DNA from: Chitinophagales bacterium
GTDB lineage: Bacteria; Bacteroidota; Bacteroidia; Chitinophagales; Saprospiraceae
Direction of reading: 5' to 3'
DNA length: 64,000 nucleotides
Assembly: GCA_017303875.1 (NCBI GenBank)
Contig: JAFLBP010000003.1
Location: forward strand, 124,001 to 188,000
Shown one piece after another: positions 45,283-54,943 of this stretch. Each line of letters opens with the position of its first letter. Within the stretch, counting starts at the first letter, position 1. The notes beneath the pieces were generated by a model. That model was not told where the DNA came from. It ran no database searches and was given only the letters and a program-made list of their open reading frames with translations. A program made the position numbers and the translations under genes.

Positions 45283-48060
45283 CATCCGTGCCCCTTGCTT
45301 CCCGATATGCTCGCCCAACATCCGGTATGCCTCAAACTGGGCTTCATCGAAATACTGATCCACTGTAGACTGGTGCGGGAAATCGGGATTGGTCTTGAAA
45401 TAATTCAGTACAAAAACCGGTGCCGGCTCGTCGGAAAAGCCCGGCACCGAATTGGTACTTGCTTCATTCTCCGACATTTCCTTCAGCAGGTTCACCGCCG
45501 ATTTCATATACACAATCGAACCTTTGCTGCCATCGCTGTACGTGATTTCTCCGCGTGTTACGGAAGCGGCACTCATAAACATGCCCGTTTTTTCATCTTT
45601 TTCCGGCATCAGGTCGCTGAGTTTGATGTGAATATCGGCGTTGTACACGGCTTTTGACAAATAAACCGCCTGGTTGAAAGACGCGAAGGAGAAGGTTTTA
45701 TCTTCTTCAAAATCGGCCACCACAATATTCCGGCATTTACGCTGTATCAGGGGCATCAGGCCGAGGTTGTCGCCCGTATGTCCGCCGTCGGAAATATTTA
45801 CCCTTGGTGTATCGGCGCTGAGCTTGCCCGTCAGTTCGCGCCAGAGGTAAAACAACCAGAAACTATGCGTGTATTTGCGCCACATCCGGCGCAGCCAGCC
45901 GGGGTTGAATTGGCCGTTTGCTTTGGCCTCCAGAATATAGTACCAGGGGTTATCCACCCAGTAGCCGGTGCGCAAGTTGAAAAGCGTCATGTAAAAGTTG
46001 GATGCCGCAAAACTCAGGGCGCCCATACCCGAAGCCACTGCCGCCGCCGAAATGGCCATTGCCGCCGAAAGCCGGGTTCTGCCGCCGATATAATAGGAAG
46101 TATTGACGTAGCCCGTGGTGCGCGAGCCAACAAAGAATTTGGAGAAAATAAAATGATCACTCTTGAGGCTGCGGCGGGCCAGGTCGTTGGACCCTTGCAA
46201 ATTCAACGCCCCGACGATGAGGTGGTAAGGGCCTTTGCCATTGCCATTGCCGAGGTCTTTAAGCATCAGGTTTTCGTGGTTGCGCATCAGCAGATCAATC
46301 AGGCCCTTTCGCTGCAGCTTGGATTTGGAGAGGTCTTCCGGCACTTTCGCCCGGCCGTCGGTGCGCAAATACGCTTCCGTGAGCCGATCCCGATAAAAAT
46401 AATGCAGGGAAATGTCGTTGGCATTCGAGCGATAACCAAAAAAAACAAGCAAGACCAGTCCGCCTGCAAAAAGCGCCAGAATGGCCAGGAGCATATTGGT
46501 TTCATTGATAATCAATTCCAGCTCGTACAAACCCTTGGAAACCCAAGCCAGCAAAATGCCTACAAACAAGTAAATACTGAGGTTCAGCAAGGGCATTTGA
46601 AGGCTTTTCATCAATTTCCCGATAATCCCCTCCGCCTTTTTATCGCCTACACTTTGCATCGCAAACATGTAGGCAAACAACACCGGCAAATAAGACACGC
46701 TCAATTTGACCGCCGCACCATGACGTCCGAACAACAAAATAATGAGCAGCGGAAAACCCGCCGCCACAAACAGTCCGAGCAGACTCGCCCCCTGCATACC
46801 GCTGTAAAAAGAGCGATACAAACGGCCACTCACGCGCTCGCGCCAGGAATTGATAAAATACAGGGAAATCAGGAGGTTCACACTCAGGTACATGCCCAGT
46901 GAAAAAGCCAGGGGCAAAATCAGCACCACGAAATAATTTTCGCTGGCGCCAAATACGCCCTGTACCTGCAACACCACACCCAAGCCGTAAGCCGCCAATG
47001 GCCCGAAAAGATAACACACAAAATTGAATAACAACAAAAAGAAACGCGACCGCGCCTGCATCAGGCTCTCCCCGCTGGCCCGGTCGTAGTGTTTGCGATT
47101 TTCTTTATTGTTAAAAATCTGCTCCTGATACTCGCCCTCCGTAATGATGAAAGGAATACGGGTGGAGAAAAGCACCAGCACTAAACCCATCAGGGCGCCC
47201 AATCCGAGAAAGCCCAGGGGCAGGGACAAAAAGTTGCCCGCAGCAGTGAAAATCAGCGAAAACTGCGGCGATAAATGATTGGTGTACCAAACGCCTAACT
47301 GATCCATGATGCCGGATTCGGCATAAGCGGGCGCTTTGATGGCCTCGTCCCAGGTAGCCAGTTGTCCGACATCGGAGCCTGGTAATACACGAAGCGTTTC
47401 CACCGGATACTGCAATGCCTTGATAAAATCGCCGCCGGAAAGCCCGTGAAACAACAAATGGTGCAAACTCACGCCCACCACCGAGATGAGCAGCAGCATG
47501 GTAAAATTCATGACTGCGCCACCGGCCAGAGAGCCAATCGCACGGTTCACATCCCAGCCAAACAGGCTTTTATTGGGCGTGAGGTATTCCCCGCGCCGGC
47601 GCATGTGATTGAGTTGCTGGCGACTGTTCAGCTTGGCCTCCTGAATCTGCTTGTATTCGTAATCCTCTTCTTTGGTCAAAAATGGCGAGTTTTCGGCATC
47701 TAATCCGAAATCGGTGGTATCGAAGCGTTTATTTTTTTCCGTGAGCGTGTTCTCCTTGTCCATACTGCCCGGCTCTTCACTCAGAATAGAGGAGAGGCAG
47801 GAACCGATATAGCCGCCACCGGAAACCGTACTCATATAATCGAAGTACTTCATTTTGCCGGCCTGCATAAATGCCTGCATCATGCCTAAGCCGAGGGTGG
47901 CCGAACGCACCCCGCCACCTGAAATACAGAGGCCGTTGAGGTTGTCGGGCGCAGCAGTTTCCTCGATGCCATTGGCTTCGCGGCGCTGCTTCAGGTAGCC
48001 TTCCAGCTCTGCTTCCAGCAGGGCTTCGGTACGTTCAACGTAAGGTGGGATTGTTTTCAT
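45271..48060 (-). CDS. Patatin-like phospholipase with multiple transmembrane helices
   Basis: 929 residues. The catalytic patatin domain is split. Its oxyanion loop and nucleophile lie at the N-terminus (LCISGGGVRSATLGLGMMQ, then MSTVSGGGYIGS with Ser80; the motif is T-V-S-G-G rather than the classical G-x-S-x-G). The catalytic Asp lies near residue 785 in ISDGGHTGDNLGL. Between them are about eight or nine hydrophobic helices (residues about 175-555 and 670-695), so most of the protein is in a membrane. This resembles the large membrane-bound patatins known in Bacteroidota. The stop codon is supplied by a heptamer repeat (45269-45275). Confidence 0.85.
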   Translation of the reverse strand: MKTIPPYVERTEALLEAELEGYLKQRREANGIEETAAPDNLNGLCISGGGVRSATLGLGMMQAFMQAGKMKYFDYMSTVSGGGYIGSCLSSILSEEPGSMDKENTLTEKNKRFDTTDFGLDAENSPFLTKEEDYEYKQIQEAKLNSRQQLNHMRRRGEYLTPNKSLFGWDVNRAIGSLAGGAVMNFTMLLLISVVGVSLHHLLFHGLSGGDFIKALQYPVETLRVLPGSDVGQLATWDEAIKAPAYAESGIMDQLGVWYTNHLSPQFSLIFTAAGNFLSLPLGFLGLGALMGLVLVLFSTRIPFIITEGEYQEQIFNNKENRKHYDRASGESLMQARSRFFLLLFNFVCYLFGPLAAYGLGVVLQVQGVFGASENYFVVLILPLAFSLGMYLSVNLLISLYFINSWRERVSGRLYRSFYSGMQGASLLGLFVAAGFPLLIILLFGRHGAAVKLSVSYLPVLFAYMFAMQSVGDKKAEGIIGKLMKSLQMPLLNLSIYLFVGILLAWVSKGLYELELIINETNMLLAILALFAGGLVLLVFFGYRSNANDISLHYFYRDRLTEAYLRTDGRAKVPEDLSKSKLQRKGLIDLLMRNHENLMLKDLGNGNGKGPYHLIVGALNLQGSNDLARRSLKSDHFIFSKFFVGSRTTGYVNTSYYIGGRTRLSAAMAISAAAVASGMGALSFAASNFYMTLFNLRTGYWVDNPWYYILEAKANGQFNPGWLRRMWRKYTHSFWLFYLWRELTGKLSADTPRVNISDGGHTGDNLGLMPLIQRKCRNIVVADFEEDKTFSFASFNQAVYLSKAVYNADIHIKLSDLMPEKDEKTGMFMSAASVTRGEITYSDGSKGSIVYMKSAVNLLKEMSENEASTNSVPGFSDEPAPVFVLNYFKTNPDFPHQSTVDQYFDEAQFEAYRMLGEHIGKQGARMFNS

Positions 48061-48169
48061 TCAACAGATTTTCGTTTAAACGGCCTAAATGTAGTATCGT
48101 TTTTAAATTTGGCAGTAATAATTTAACCAACAAATTACAGTTTACCCACTTTGTAAGCGTCGGACTTCC

Positions 48170-48177
48170 TATTTTTG
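48170..48177 (+). promoter_or_regulatory. -7 promoter box (TATTTTTG) of enolase
   Basis: A perfect TAnnTTTG match 65 bp before the chosen ATG of eno. A TTTG at 48150-48153 is the best -33 partner, although the 16-bp gap is shorter than usual. The 182-bp spacer separates the divergent patatin and enolase starts. Confidence 0.5.
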
Positions 48178-48197
48178 CGGCGCTATTATATTCTTAG

Positions 48198-49529
<1,332 letters not shown>

Positions 49530-49559
49530 GGAAAAGTGCGCCAAGCGCCTTTACATGAA

Positions 49560-49600
49560 AAAATGCGCGTCTCCACTTCGGATGACGCGCATTTTTTTTG
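49560..49600 (+). terminator. Rho-independent terminator after eno
   Basis: Perfect 10-bp stem AATGCGCGTC/GACGCGCATT (49562-49571 with 49584-49593), 12-base loop, and a run of eight T (two of them in the stem). It ends the enolase transcript 30 bp after the stop. Confidence 0.9.
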
Positions 49601-49654
49601 CTGATGCAACATTTATCCCTTTTACCGCACCCTGTGAAACATAAAAATATATCA

Positions 49655-50026
49655 ATGAAAAACAGCATTTACCTCCTGCTCCTCACAACCCTTTTCACTG
49701 CCTGCAAACCCGATTCCGACACGCGTCCGGAAATTATTGGAAGATGGCGCGCAATCGCCTGGACGGTCAACGGACTACCCAGCGAACGCGATGCTGCCGG
49801 GGTGGAATTTAAATTTAATTCCGACAACACCTATCTCGCTGCCTATGGCGCACAACAGGAAGCAGGCGTTTTCAGGATTAAAGGCGATAAACTGTACACC
49901 ACTTCCAATGCCGCCGGCAAAATTGAAAAAATGGTTCAAATCGCACGCCTCGACCGCGACACTATGGTGCTGAATATGAACCGGGTCGGTACACCCGAAG
50001 CATTAGTTTTGATCAGTTATCAGTGA
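49655..50026 (+). CDS. Small lipocalin-like lipoprotein
   Basis: 123 residues from the ATG at 49655. Lipobox LTTLFTAC; the rest matches a lipocalin-like calycin domain: IIGRWRAIAWTVNG, FKFNSDNTYLAAYG and VFRIKGDKLYTT. Seems a short single-domain member. The last codons (ISYQ and TGA) are spelled by the first two units of the CAGTTAT/CAGTGAA array, so the repeat defines its C-terminus. Confidence 0.8.
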   Translation: MKNSIYLLLLTTLFTACKPDSDTRPEIIGRWRAIAWTVNGLPSERDAAGVEFKFNSDNTYLAAYGAQQEAGVFRIKGDKLYTTSNAAGKIEKMVQIARLDRDTMVLNMNRVGTPEALVLISYQ

Positions 50027-50170
50027 ACAGTTATCAGTCAGCAGTTATCAGTCAGCAGTTATCAGCCAGCAGTTAGCAGTGAACAGTCAGCATGCCCCCC
50101 CTGCTAACTGCTGACTGCTAACTGCTGACTGCTAACTGCTGACTGATAACTGTTCACTGATAACTGATCA
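50014..50170. repeat. CAGTTAn heptamer palindrome with CATGCCCCCCC core; stop codons at both ends
   Basis: Left arm 50014-50090: eleven uninterrupted heptamers (CAGTTAT, CAGTGAA, CAGTCAG, CAGCCAG, CAGTTAG). Core CATGCCCCCCC at 50091-50101. Right arm 50102-50170: nine complementary heptamers (TGCTAAC, TGCTGAC, TGATAAC, TGTTCAC), then TGATCAA. The stop codon of the lipocalin-like gene (TGA, 50024-50026) is in unit 2, and that of the convergent beta-barrel gene (TCA, 50168-50170) is in the last unit. Confidence 0.95.
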
Positions 50171-51454
50171 AAGTGTTTTATAAAATTTATTGCGGCCGAT
50201 GTATTTCACCATTTGAATGAAGTTGAATTCGAGGTGATCGAATTTATATTGCTGGCCATTGACGTCGAGGTGCAAACCCGGCGCCCAGCGCAGGTTGGTA
50301 CGCAGGTAGCCGCTTTGCGTGCGCGTCACGCGGATATCCCAGCCAAATACAAGTCCGGCAGCCGGTTTGTAATCAATGTGGCGTTCGGCATTGTGCTTCA
50401 GCGACAAGCGTTCGGCAGAGACAAAACCGCCGAGGAAAGGCGCAAAACCGTGGTAATTGAATAAAAATTTGTACCCCTCCAAGGCAAGGGAATGCCGGTG
50501 GCTGCGCAGGTCGCTGTCGAAGGCCCGCTGACGATTGCCAAACCAGCGATACGAAAGTCCGACATTGGCGTCAATCCGGCTGAAATAGCGGCCGAAACTC
50601 AGATCTGGCGCCAGAAAACTGGTGCTGCTTTCATCGTACAGATACGGCGCATTTGCCTTCAGGTAAGGCGATTTGGACAATTGCAAGGCTGTGCTTGGTC
50701 CGTAGCCATAGTACCACGCACTCATTTTATTTTTCTCCAACAGCTTCTTTTCCAGATAATTATGAATGCGCACAGAACGTGTACTGCCCATTCCCTTATC
50801 GGTATCCATGTAGCGCAGGATGGCAAACTGAAAACTCCAGGGATTGATTTTTACAGGTGTTTGTTGGGTTGCCGTAGCGTAATAGCTGAAATCTGTGCGG
50901 CGATTATACTGTGCGCCGAGCGTAAAGAGATAATTTTTGCTGGCGTAAGTCAGGCCGGCATGCAGGGGTGTAATCCAGCGATCGTAGGTGGCTTCGCCTT
51001 TGCCATAGTCCTGATTTTCAATTTTTTGCCGATAGACCAATGGCTGGAAACTGATGCCGGCAAAGGGCCGTAATTTGCCCGGACGAATGGCCCAGGGATA
51101 CACACGGGCGCCGGTTTCTACCACTTCAAAACTGCGGATTTTGCTAAATCCTGCGGTTTTTCCACCAATATTGAGCGGTAAAGGAAAGGTCACGTAAAAA
51201 TCGGCGTGCCCCCAGAAATGCAAGCCGCCAATGGTAAAGCGCGGCATGGCGCTGGGGGCAAATTTGCGACTTGTACCATCGCCCGGCAGGGTCGTGGTGC
51301 CGCCGGTTTTCATAAATACGTCGCCGCCGAGCGTCAGAGCAGCAAAACTGACGGCGCGTTGCATTTTTTCAACACTGTAAGCACTGTCCTGCTGTGCCGA
51401 CAGGCGCAGAGCAGGTAAAATAAAAAGGCAAAAAACGAGCAGGCGATGTAACAT
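50168..51454 (-). CDS. Putative outer-membrane beta-barrel protein
   Basis: 428 residues from the ATG at 51452-51454 (an earlier in-frame start adds 11 residues before the signal). Signal peptide (LLVFCLFILPALRLSAQ), then alternating strands typical of outer-membrane barrels (PRFTIGGLHFWGHADFYVTF, SYRWFGNRQRAFDSDLRSHR) and a C-terminal strand NFIQMVKYIGRNKFYKTL. No family named with confidence. Its stop codon lies inside a repeat unit. Confidence 0.72.
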   Translation of the reverse strand: MLHRLLVFCLFILPALRLSAQQDSAYSVEKMQRAVSFAALTLGGDVFMKTGGTTTLPGDGTSRKFAPSAMPRFTIGGLHFWGHADFYVTFPLPLNIGGKTAGFSKIRSFEVVETGARVYPWAIRPGKLRPFAGISFQPLVYRQKIENQDYGKGEATYDRWITPLHAGLTYASKNYLFTLGAQYNRRTDFSYYATATQQTPVKINPWSFQFAILRYMDTDKGMGSTRSVRIHNYLEKKLLEKNKMSAWYYGYGPSTALQLSKSPYLKANAPYLYDESSTSFLAPDLSFGRYFSRIDANVGLSYRWFGNRQRAFDSDLRSHRHSLALEGYKFLFNYHGFAPFLGGFVSAERLSLKHNAERHIDYKPAAGLVFGWDIRVTRTQSGYLRTNLRWAPGLHLDVNGQQYKFDHLEFNFIQMVKYIGRNKFYKTL

Positions 51455-51552
51455 ACAATGGACGTTTTGTTTGAAAGTATGCCACAAACTTATTCCGCTT
51501 CAAGGTCTCCCGGCCCGCGCAGGCGTATGAACTGTCATTTTTTATGTTTAAA

Positions 51553-51930
51553 CAGTGATCAGTCAGCAGTGAGCAGTCAACAGTTAGCAGGGTGTTGTCA
51601 TGCTGAGGCCACCAAACCGGTAATGAACCATTAGAGCGTGTCGCCTGGCCATTTGGCTTGGGAAACAGGAGCGTGTCGCTTAAGATCAATTTCCCGCAGA
51701 ATTCGCAGATTGACGCGCAGATTTCGCAGAATTTTTACGCTTGACTACGCGGATATCATAAAAAGAATCTGCGCGATCTGCGCGTCAATCTGCGAAATCT
51801 GCGGGAAATTGATCTTAAGCCACACGCTCCAGTGATTCATTTCAGGTTTGGTGGCCAGATCCGGCCGGAGGCCTCAGCATGCCCCCCCTGATAACTGCTC
51901 ACTGTTGACTGCTAACTGTTAACTGATCAC
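51553..51930. repeat. Three-layer nested palindrome (heptamers, linker, CGCAGA array)
   Basis: Outer layer: CAGTGAT, CAGTCAG, CAGTGAG, CAGTCAA and CAGTTAG at 51553-51587, then the inverted core CAGGGTGTTGTCATG (51588-51602), paired with CATGCCCCCCC at 51878-51888 and six heptamers to 51930. Middle layer: TGAGGCCACCAAACC (51604-51618) against GGTTTGGTGGCC (51845-51856) and GGCCTCA, with GAGCGTGT facing ACACGCTC. Inner layer: a CGCAGA array with 9/12/9-bp spacing (about 51673-51730) that returns as ATCTGCG words and AAATTGATCTTAAG. The unit at 51917-51923 contains the stop codon of the SDR gene. Confidence 0.92.
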
Positions 51931-52620
51931 AGTTCCCATGCCGCCATCCACGTGGATGACTTGTCCGGTGATGAAGCTGGCGGAATCGGAGAGCAGGAAC
52001 AAGGCCGTTGCGGCCATATCGGCGGGTGTACCGACGCGTTTCAGCGGGTGGCGATTGGCGGAATTCTGGCGTTTCTCATCGCTGCTAAGCAATTTTGCAG
52101 CCAACGGCGTATCGGTCAGCGAAGGGGCGATGGTGTTGATGCGGATGGTGGGCGCCCACTCGGCAGCCAGCGAACGGGTCAGGCCCTCCACAGCACCCTT
52201 GGCCGTCGCGATGGAAGCGTGCATCATCATACCCGTTTGTACCACTACCGAACTGAACAGTACCGCACTGCCGCTGCCGCTGGCCCGCAGGGCCGGATAT
52301 ACTTGTTGTAAAGTCCGGAATGCACCTACTACATTGATTTCCAGGTCGTCGCGCAATTCTGAGGCGGCCACCCGGGAGAAGGATTTCAGATTGATGCTGC
52401 CCGGACAGTACACGAAACCGTGTACCTGTTCCGGCAAATTTTCCAGTTTAAAATCGGGATGAAGCACATCAAGTGCCTGCCATTCAACGCCCGGCAACTG
52501 CTCCGGCATGGGCCGCCGACTGTATGCCAACACCCTGGCGCCTTGTGCCGAGAGTCGGCGTGTTATTTCAAATCCTATGCCTGCAGATGCGCCGATAATC
52601 AAGTAAGTCTTGTTTTCCAT
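51919..52620 (-). CDS. Short-chain dehydrogenase/reductase
   Basis: 233 residues of the classical SDR family. NAD(P)-binding TYLIIGASAGIGFEITRRL and an NVVGAF-type strand are clear. The catalytic triad region reads SAVLFSSVVVQTGMMMHASI: the Ser is present, but the Tyr of YxxxK appears replaced (HASIATAKG, where the Lys is kept), so catalysis may be altered or absent. The C-terminus has HVDGGMG. The stop codon lies in a heptamer unit at 51917-51923. Confidence 0.85.
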   Translation of the reverse strand: MENKTYLIIGASAGIGFEITRRLSAQGARVLAYSRRPMPEQLPGVEWQALDVLHPDFKLENLPEQVHGFVYCPGSINLKSFSRVAASELRDDLEINVVGAFRTLQQVYPALRASGSGSAVLFSSVVVQTGMMMHASIATAKGAVEGLTRSLAAEWAPTIRINTIAPSLTDTPLAAKLLSSDEKRQNSANRHPLKRVGTPADMAATALFLLSDSASFITGQVIHVDGGMGTVIS

Positions 52621-52671
52621 TTTTCGATTTAATTGGGAGGAGAAACAAGCGCATGTATAAATAGTTTAGAT

Positions 52672-52803
52672 CAGTTATCAGTCAACAGTTAGCAGTTATC
52701 AGTCAGCAGTCAACAGTTAGCATGACAACCCCCTGCTCACTGCTAACTGCTGACTGCTAACTGCTAACTGCTGACTGCTAACTGTTGACTGATAACTGTT
52801 AAC
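52672..52803. repeat. CAGTTAn heptamer palindrome with CATGACAACCCCC core
   Basis: Seven heptamers at 52672-52720 (CAGTTAT, CAGTCAA, CAGTTAG, CAGTCAG), the core CATGACAACCCCC (52721-52733) and ten complementary heptamers (TGCTCAC, TGCTAAC, TGCTGAC, TGTTGAC, TGATAAC, TGTTAAC) at 52734-52803. The last unit contains the stop codon (TTA, 52799-52801) of the next minus-strand gene. The core matches the inverted core at 51588-51602 almost exactly. Confidence 0.95.
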
Positions 52804-53386
52804 TGATTCTTTTCACCCGGTTATACACCAGCGCCTCCACCATAGCGAATACAAATTGCGGTTTGGGTTGAATTTGCCAGTGCAGGTCGTTGAAATGCTC
52901 GCCGAAGAGCAGGTAGCGATCTAAGTGCGCGTCTTCCATTTCTTCCTGAAAATGTTGTCGGGTATTAATCAGTACAATCCAGCCCATTTCATCGGTCACC
53001 TCTTCGTACCATTCGGCGTAGTAATCATCCTCAAGGGCGCTGTGGTAGTTCAGCACGTTTTCGCAGAAAAACACGTATTTTGAGATACCTTTGTCGTACA
53101 AATGATCGGCAATGTTGCGCTTGAGGTACATGATGTCGTTGTGCAGGGCATCATTCCACTCGCCAATCAACTCAATGAGGGCGTAGCCTTCCTCATAATC
53201 GGCAAACAAGATTTTGCCATACAAGGTGGAAGAACCAAATGCATCCCACTGCGGATGCAGGTAAAAATTGTACAAACGATGGGTAAAAGATACCTCGCTG
53301 TACTGGCGTCCGAAAAACGGAGAATCGCTGTCTTCGGCGGCGATGTAGTATTCCCGCCAGCGATAGTAGGGTTCAATATCGTGCAT
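52799..53386 (-). CDS. Hypothetical protein
   Basis: 195 residues from the ATG at 53384-53386. A soluble, Trp/Tyr-rich, acidic sequence (MHDIEPYYRWREYYIAAEDS, YAEWYEEVTDEMGWIVLINT) with no signal peptide or motif I recognise. Its C-terminal Ser and stop codon are encoded by a heptamer repeat (52797-52803), as for two neighbours. Divergent from the NadR-like kinase gene, with a CACAGA palindrome between the two starts. Confidence 0.68.
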   Translation of the reverse strand: MHDIEPYYRWREYYIAAEDSDSPFFGRQYSEVSFTHRLYNFYLHPQWDAFGSSTLYGKILFADYEEGYALIELIGEWNDALHNDIMYLKRNIADHLYDKGISKYVFFCENVLNYHSALEDDYYAEWYEEVTDEMGWIVLINTRQHFQEEMEDAHLDRYLLFGEHFNDLHWQIQPKPQFVFAMVEALVYNRVKRIS

Positions 53387-53427
53387 GCCACAAAGGTAAA
53401 GGACAGCGGATAATGCTGAATTTTTTT

Positions 53428-53562
53428 TCTCACAGATGTTACACAGAAGGTTTCGCACAGAAGGGCACAGATTACTTACACAGATGGCACAGAATTCTGT
53501 GTTTTCTGTGAATTGATCTGTGCCCTTCTGTGCGAAACCTTCCGTGTAACATCTGTGAGAAA
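53428..53562. repeat. CACAGA/TCTGTG palindrome between divergent gene starts
   Basis: The two arms 53428-53495 and 53496-53562 are complementary over nearly their full 67 bp with no loop; the centre is CACAGAATTCTGTG. CACAGA words occur at intervals of 11, 14, 10, 13 and 9 bp. The set GATGTTACACAGAAGG, GGTTTCGCACAGAAGGGCAC recurs at 36465-36510 and 54725-54870. Here it lies between starts at 53386 (minus) and 53580 (plus), so it is not simply a terminator. Confidence 0.92.
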
Positions 53563-53579
53563 TTCACATTTAATTACTA

Positions 53580-54089
53580 TTGAAAAAAATAGTCATCACC
53601 GGCCCGGAATCATCCGGAAAAACCACGCTCGCGGCAGCGCTGGCCACGCATTTTGCAGGCAATTGGTCGCCCGAATTTGCGCGTACCTACCTGCAATTCC
53701 TTGGCCGGCCATATACACAACAAGACCTGCCGGCCATCGCCCGCGGACAAATCGCCTGGGAAAACTGGCGCCAACACCAAAAACCGGAATGGCTGTTCTG
53801 CGACACAGACCTGACGGTGCTGCACGTCTGGCATTTATGGAAATATGGCAAAAGCGATCCATTTATAGCGGAGCAAATGCAGGCGCGCCGCGCCGATTTT
53901 TACCTGCTCTGCCAACCCGATCTGCCCTGGCAACCCGACCCGCTCCGCGAAAGCCGGGAACACCTGCAAGCCCTGTTTGCGCTTTATGAAAAAACACTGC
54001 AACAGCTCGGCGCGCCTTATGCCATTGTGCACGGACAAGGCGCCGAACGCCTGCAAAATGCTTTATTCCTGCTCCAACACCTCAAATAA
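53580..54089 (+). CDS. NadR-like AAA-family ATP-binding protein
   Basis: 169 residues from a TTG at 53580. The P-loop GPESSGKTTLAAALATHFA is at the N-terminus, followed by FARTYLQFLGRPY and a Walker-B-like FCDTDLTVLHVW. The architecture resembles the ribosylnicotinamide-kinase-like ATPase domain of NadR (AAA_28), without the nicotinamide-nucleotide adenylyltransferase half. Substrate uncertain. The last 27 bp overlap the end of the convergent TrpF-like gene. Confidence 0.8.
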   Translation: MKKIVITGPESSGKTTLAAALATHFAGNWSPEFARTYLQFLGRPYTQQDLPAIARGQIAWENWRQHQKPEWLFCDTDLTVLHVWHLWKYGKSDPFIAEQMQARRADFYLLCQPDLPWQPDPLRESREHLQALFALYEKTLQQLGAPYAIVHGQGAERLQNALFLLQHLK

Positions 54090-54662
54090 GGCGTCAATTT
54101 CGTCGAAAGACTTCACCCCCACCTGCTCTTCATCGCCGCCGCGCACCGAAAAACCCGCTGGCCGAACCTGATCGCGGATCAACAACAATTGCTGCGCATC
54201 GGCATCCGTGTGCAGCAAGACCGGAAATTCCGCGCAGAGCGCTGCCCAGGCTTCCGGCGCAGCCAACAGATCGGCCGCCGTACAGTCCACCACAAAAAAG
54301 GCAATTTTAATGGGCAACTGCCGCGCCAGGTTTTCCACAGCCTCCGGCGTGTTGGCCGTACAACGCGCCAGCACTTGCAGGCCATCCAGTACATGCCAGT
54401 TGCTGCGCCCGGGGTCGGCGGGTACTTCCACGGCGTCGAGTTGAAAAAAATCAAGGGCTTCGCGTACGAGGTCGAAGGAGCTGTCGAAAAATTCGCCCAC
54501 AATTGCCGGGCCTTCCACCCATTCGCGCATGGCTTTCATTTGCGCGGGCTGGAGGTAGTCGGGATGGTTTTCTTCCAGGATAAATCCAAGAAATGCAACG
54601 TTTTGCGCCGCAAAATATCGCGCATCGGTGAGGTTGCTGACCGCAGTGGCTTTGATCTGCAT
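54063..54662 (-). CDS. Phosphoribosylanthranilate-isomerase-like (TrpF family) protein
   Basis: 199 residues from the ATG at 54660-54662; the frame is open far upstream through repeat sequence that is not coding. The fold matches TrpF: an opening MQIKATAVSNLTDARYFAAQ and VAFLGFILEENHPDYL, later VLARCTANTPEAVENLA, and LLAAPEAWAALCAEF. In true TrpF the first strand is KICG, with the catalytic Cys; here the position is Thr-Ala, so ordinary isomerase activity is unlikely. A related reaction or a non-enzymatic role is possible. No trp genes are nearby. Confidence 0.75.
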   Translation of the reverse strand: MQIKATAVSNLTDARYFAAQNVAFLGFILEENHPDYLQPAQMKAMREWVEGPAIVGEFFDSSFDLVREALDFFQLDAVEVPADPGRSNWHVLDGLQVLARCTANTPEAVENLARQLPIKIAFFVVDCTAADLLAAPEAWAALCAEFPVLLHTDADAQQLLLIRDQVRPAGFSVRGGDEEQVGVKSFDEIDALFEVLEQE

Positions 54663-54735
54663 AAAAGGCCGGATGGTAAATTGATGGGCAAAGGTAGTGG
54701 ATTTCAGGTGGCTGGCAGTGCCCGGGCACGTATTG

Positions 54736-54869
54736 TTTCTCACAGATGGGCACAGAAGGTTTCGCACTGAAGGACACAGATCACTTACACAGAAGGACAC
54801 ATATTCAGTGTTTTCTGTGTAAGTGATCTGTGAATTTCTGTGCGAAACCTTCCGTGTAACATCTGTGAG
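54736..54869. repeat. CACAGA/TCTGTG palindrome between divergent gene starts
   Basis: Left arm about 54736-54805 and right arm about 54806-54869 are imperfectly complementary; CACAGATGGGCACAGAAGG and TTTCGCACTGAAGGACACAG face CTGTGCGAAACCTTCCGTG and GTAACATCTGTGAG. The right arm ends almost as the array at 53428-53562 does. It lies between the starts at 54662 (minus) and 54944 (plus), overlapping where promoters should be. Confidence 0.9.
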
Positions 54870-54890
54870 TAACCAAACCCGGATTTTGTG

Positions 54891-54898
54891 TACTTTTG
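54891..54898 (+). promoter_or_regulatory. -7 promoter box (TACTTTTG) for the efflux-fusion operon
   Basis: A perfect TAnnTTTG match 20 bp after the palindrome and about 46 bp before the chosen TTG start at 54944. No clear -33 TTG is in place; the -33 region would fall in the end of the repeat. Confidence 0.55.
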
Positions 54899-54943
54899 CG
54901 CCCAACATTAACCGGGCCTTGCGGCCCACAACCCTTACAGGTT

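Noticed and set aside
53428..53562. Rho-independent terminator
   Set aside because: The stem is very long but lies between divergent starts and has no T-run on either side.
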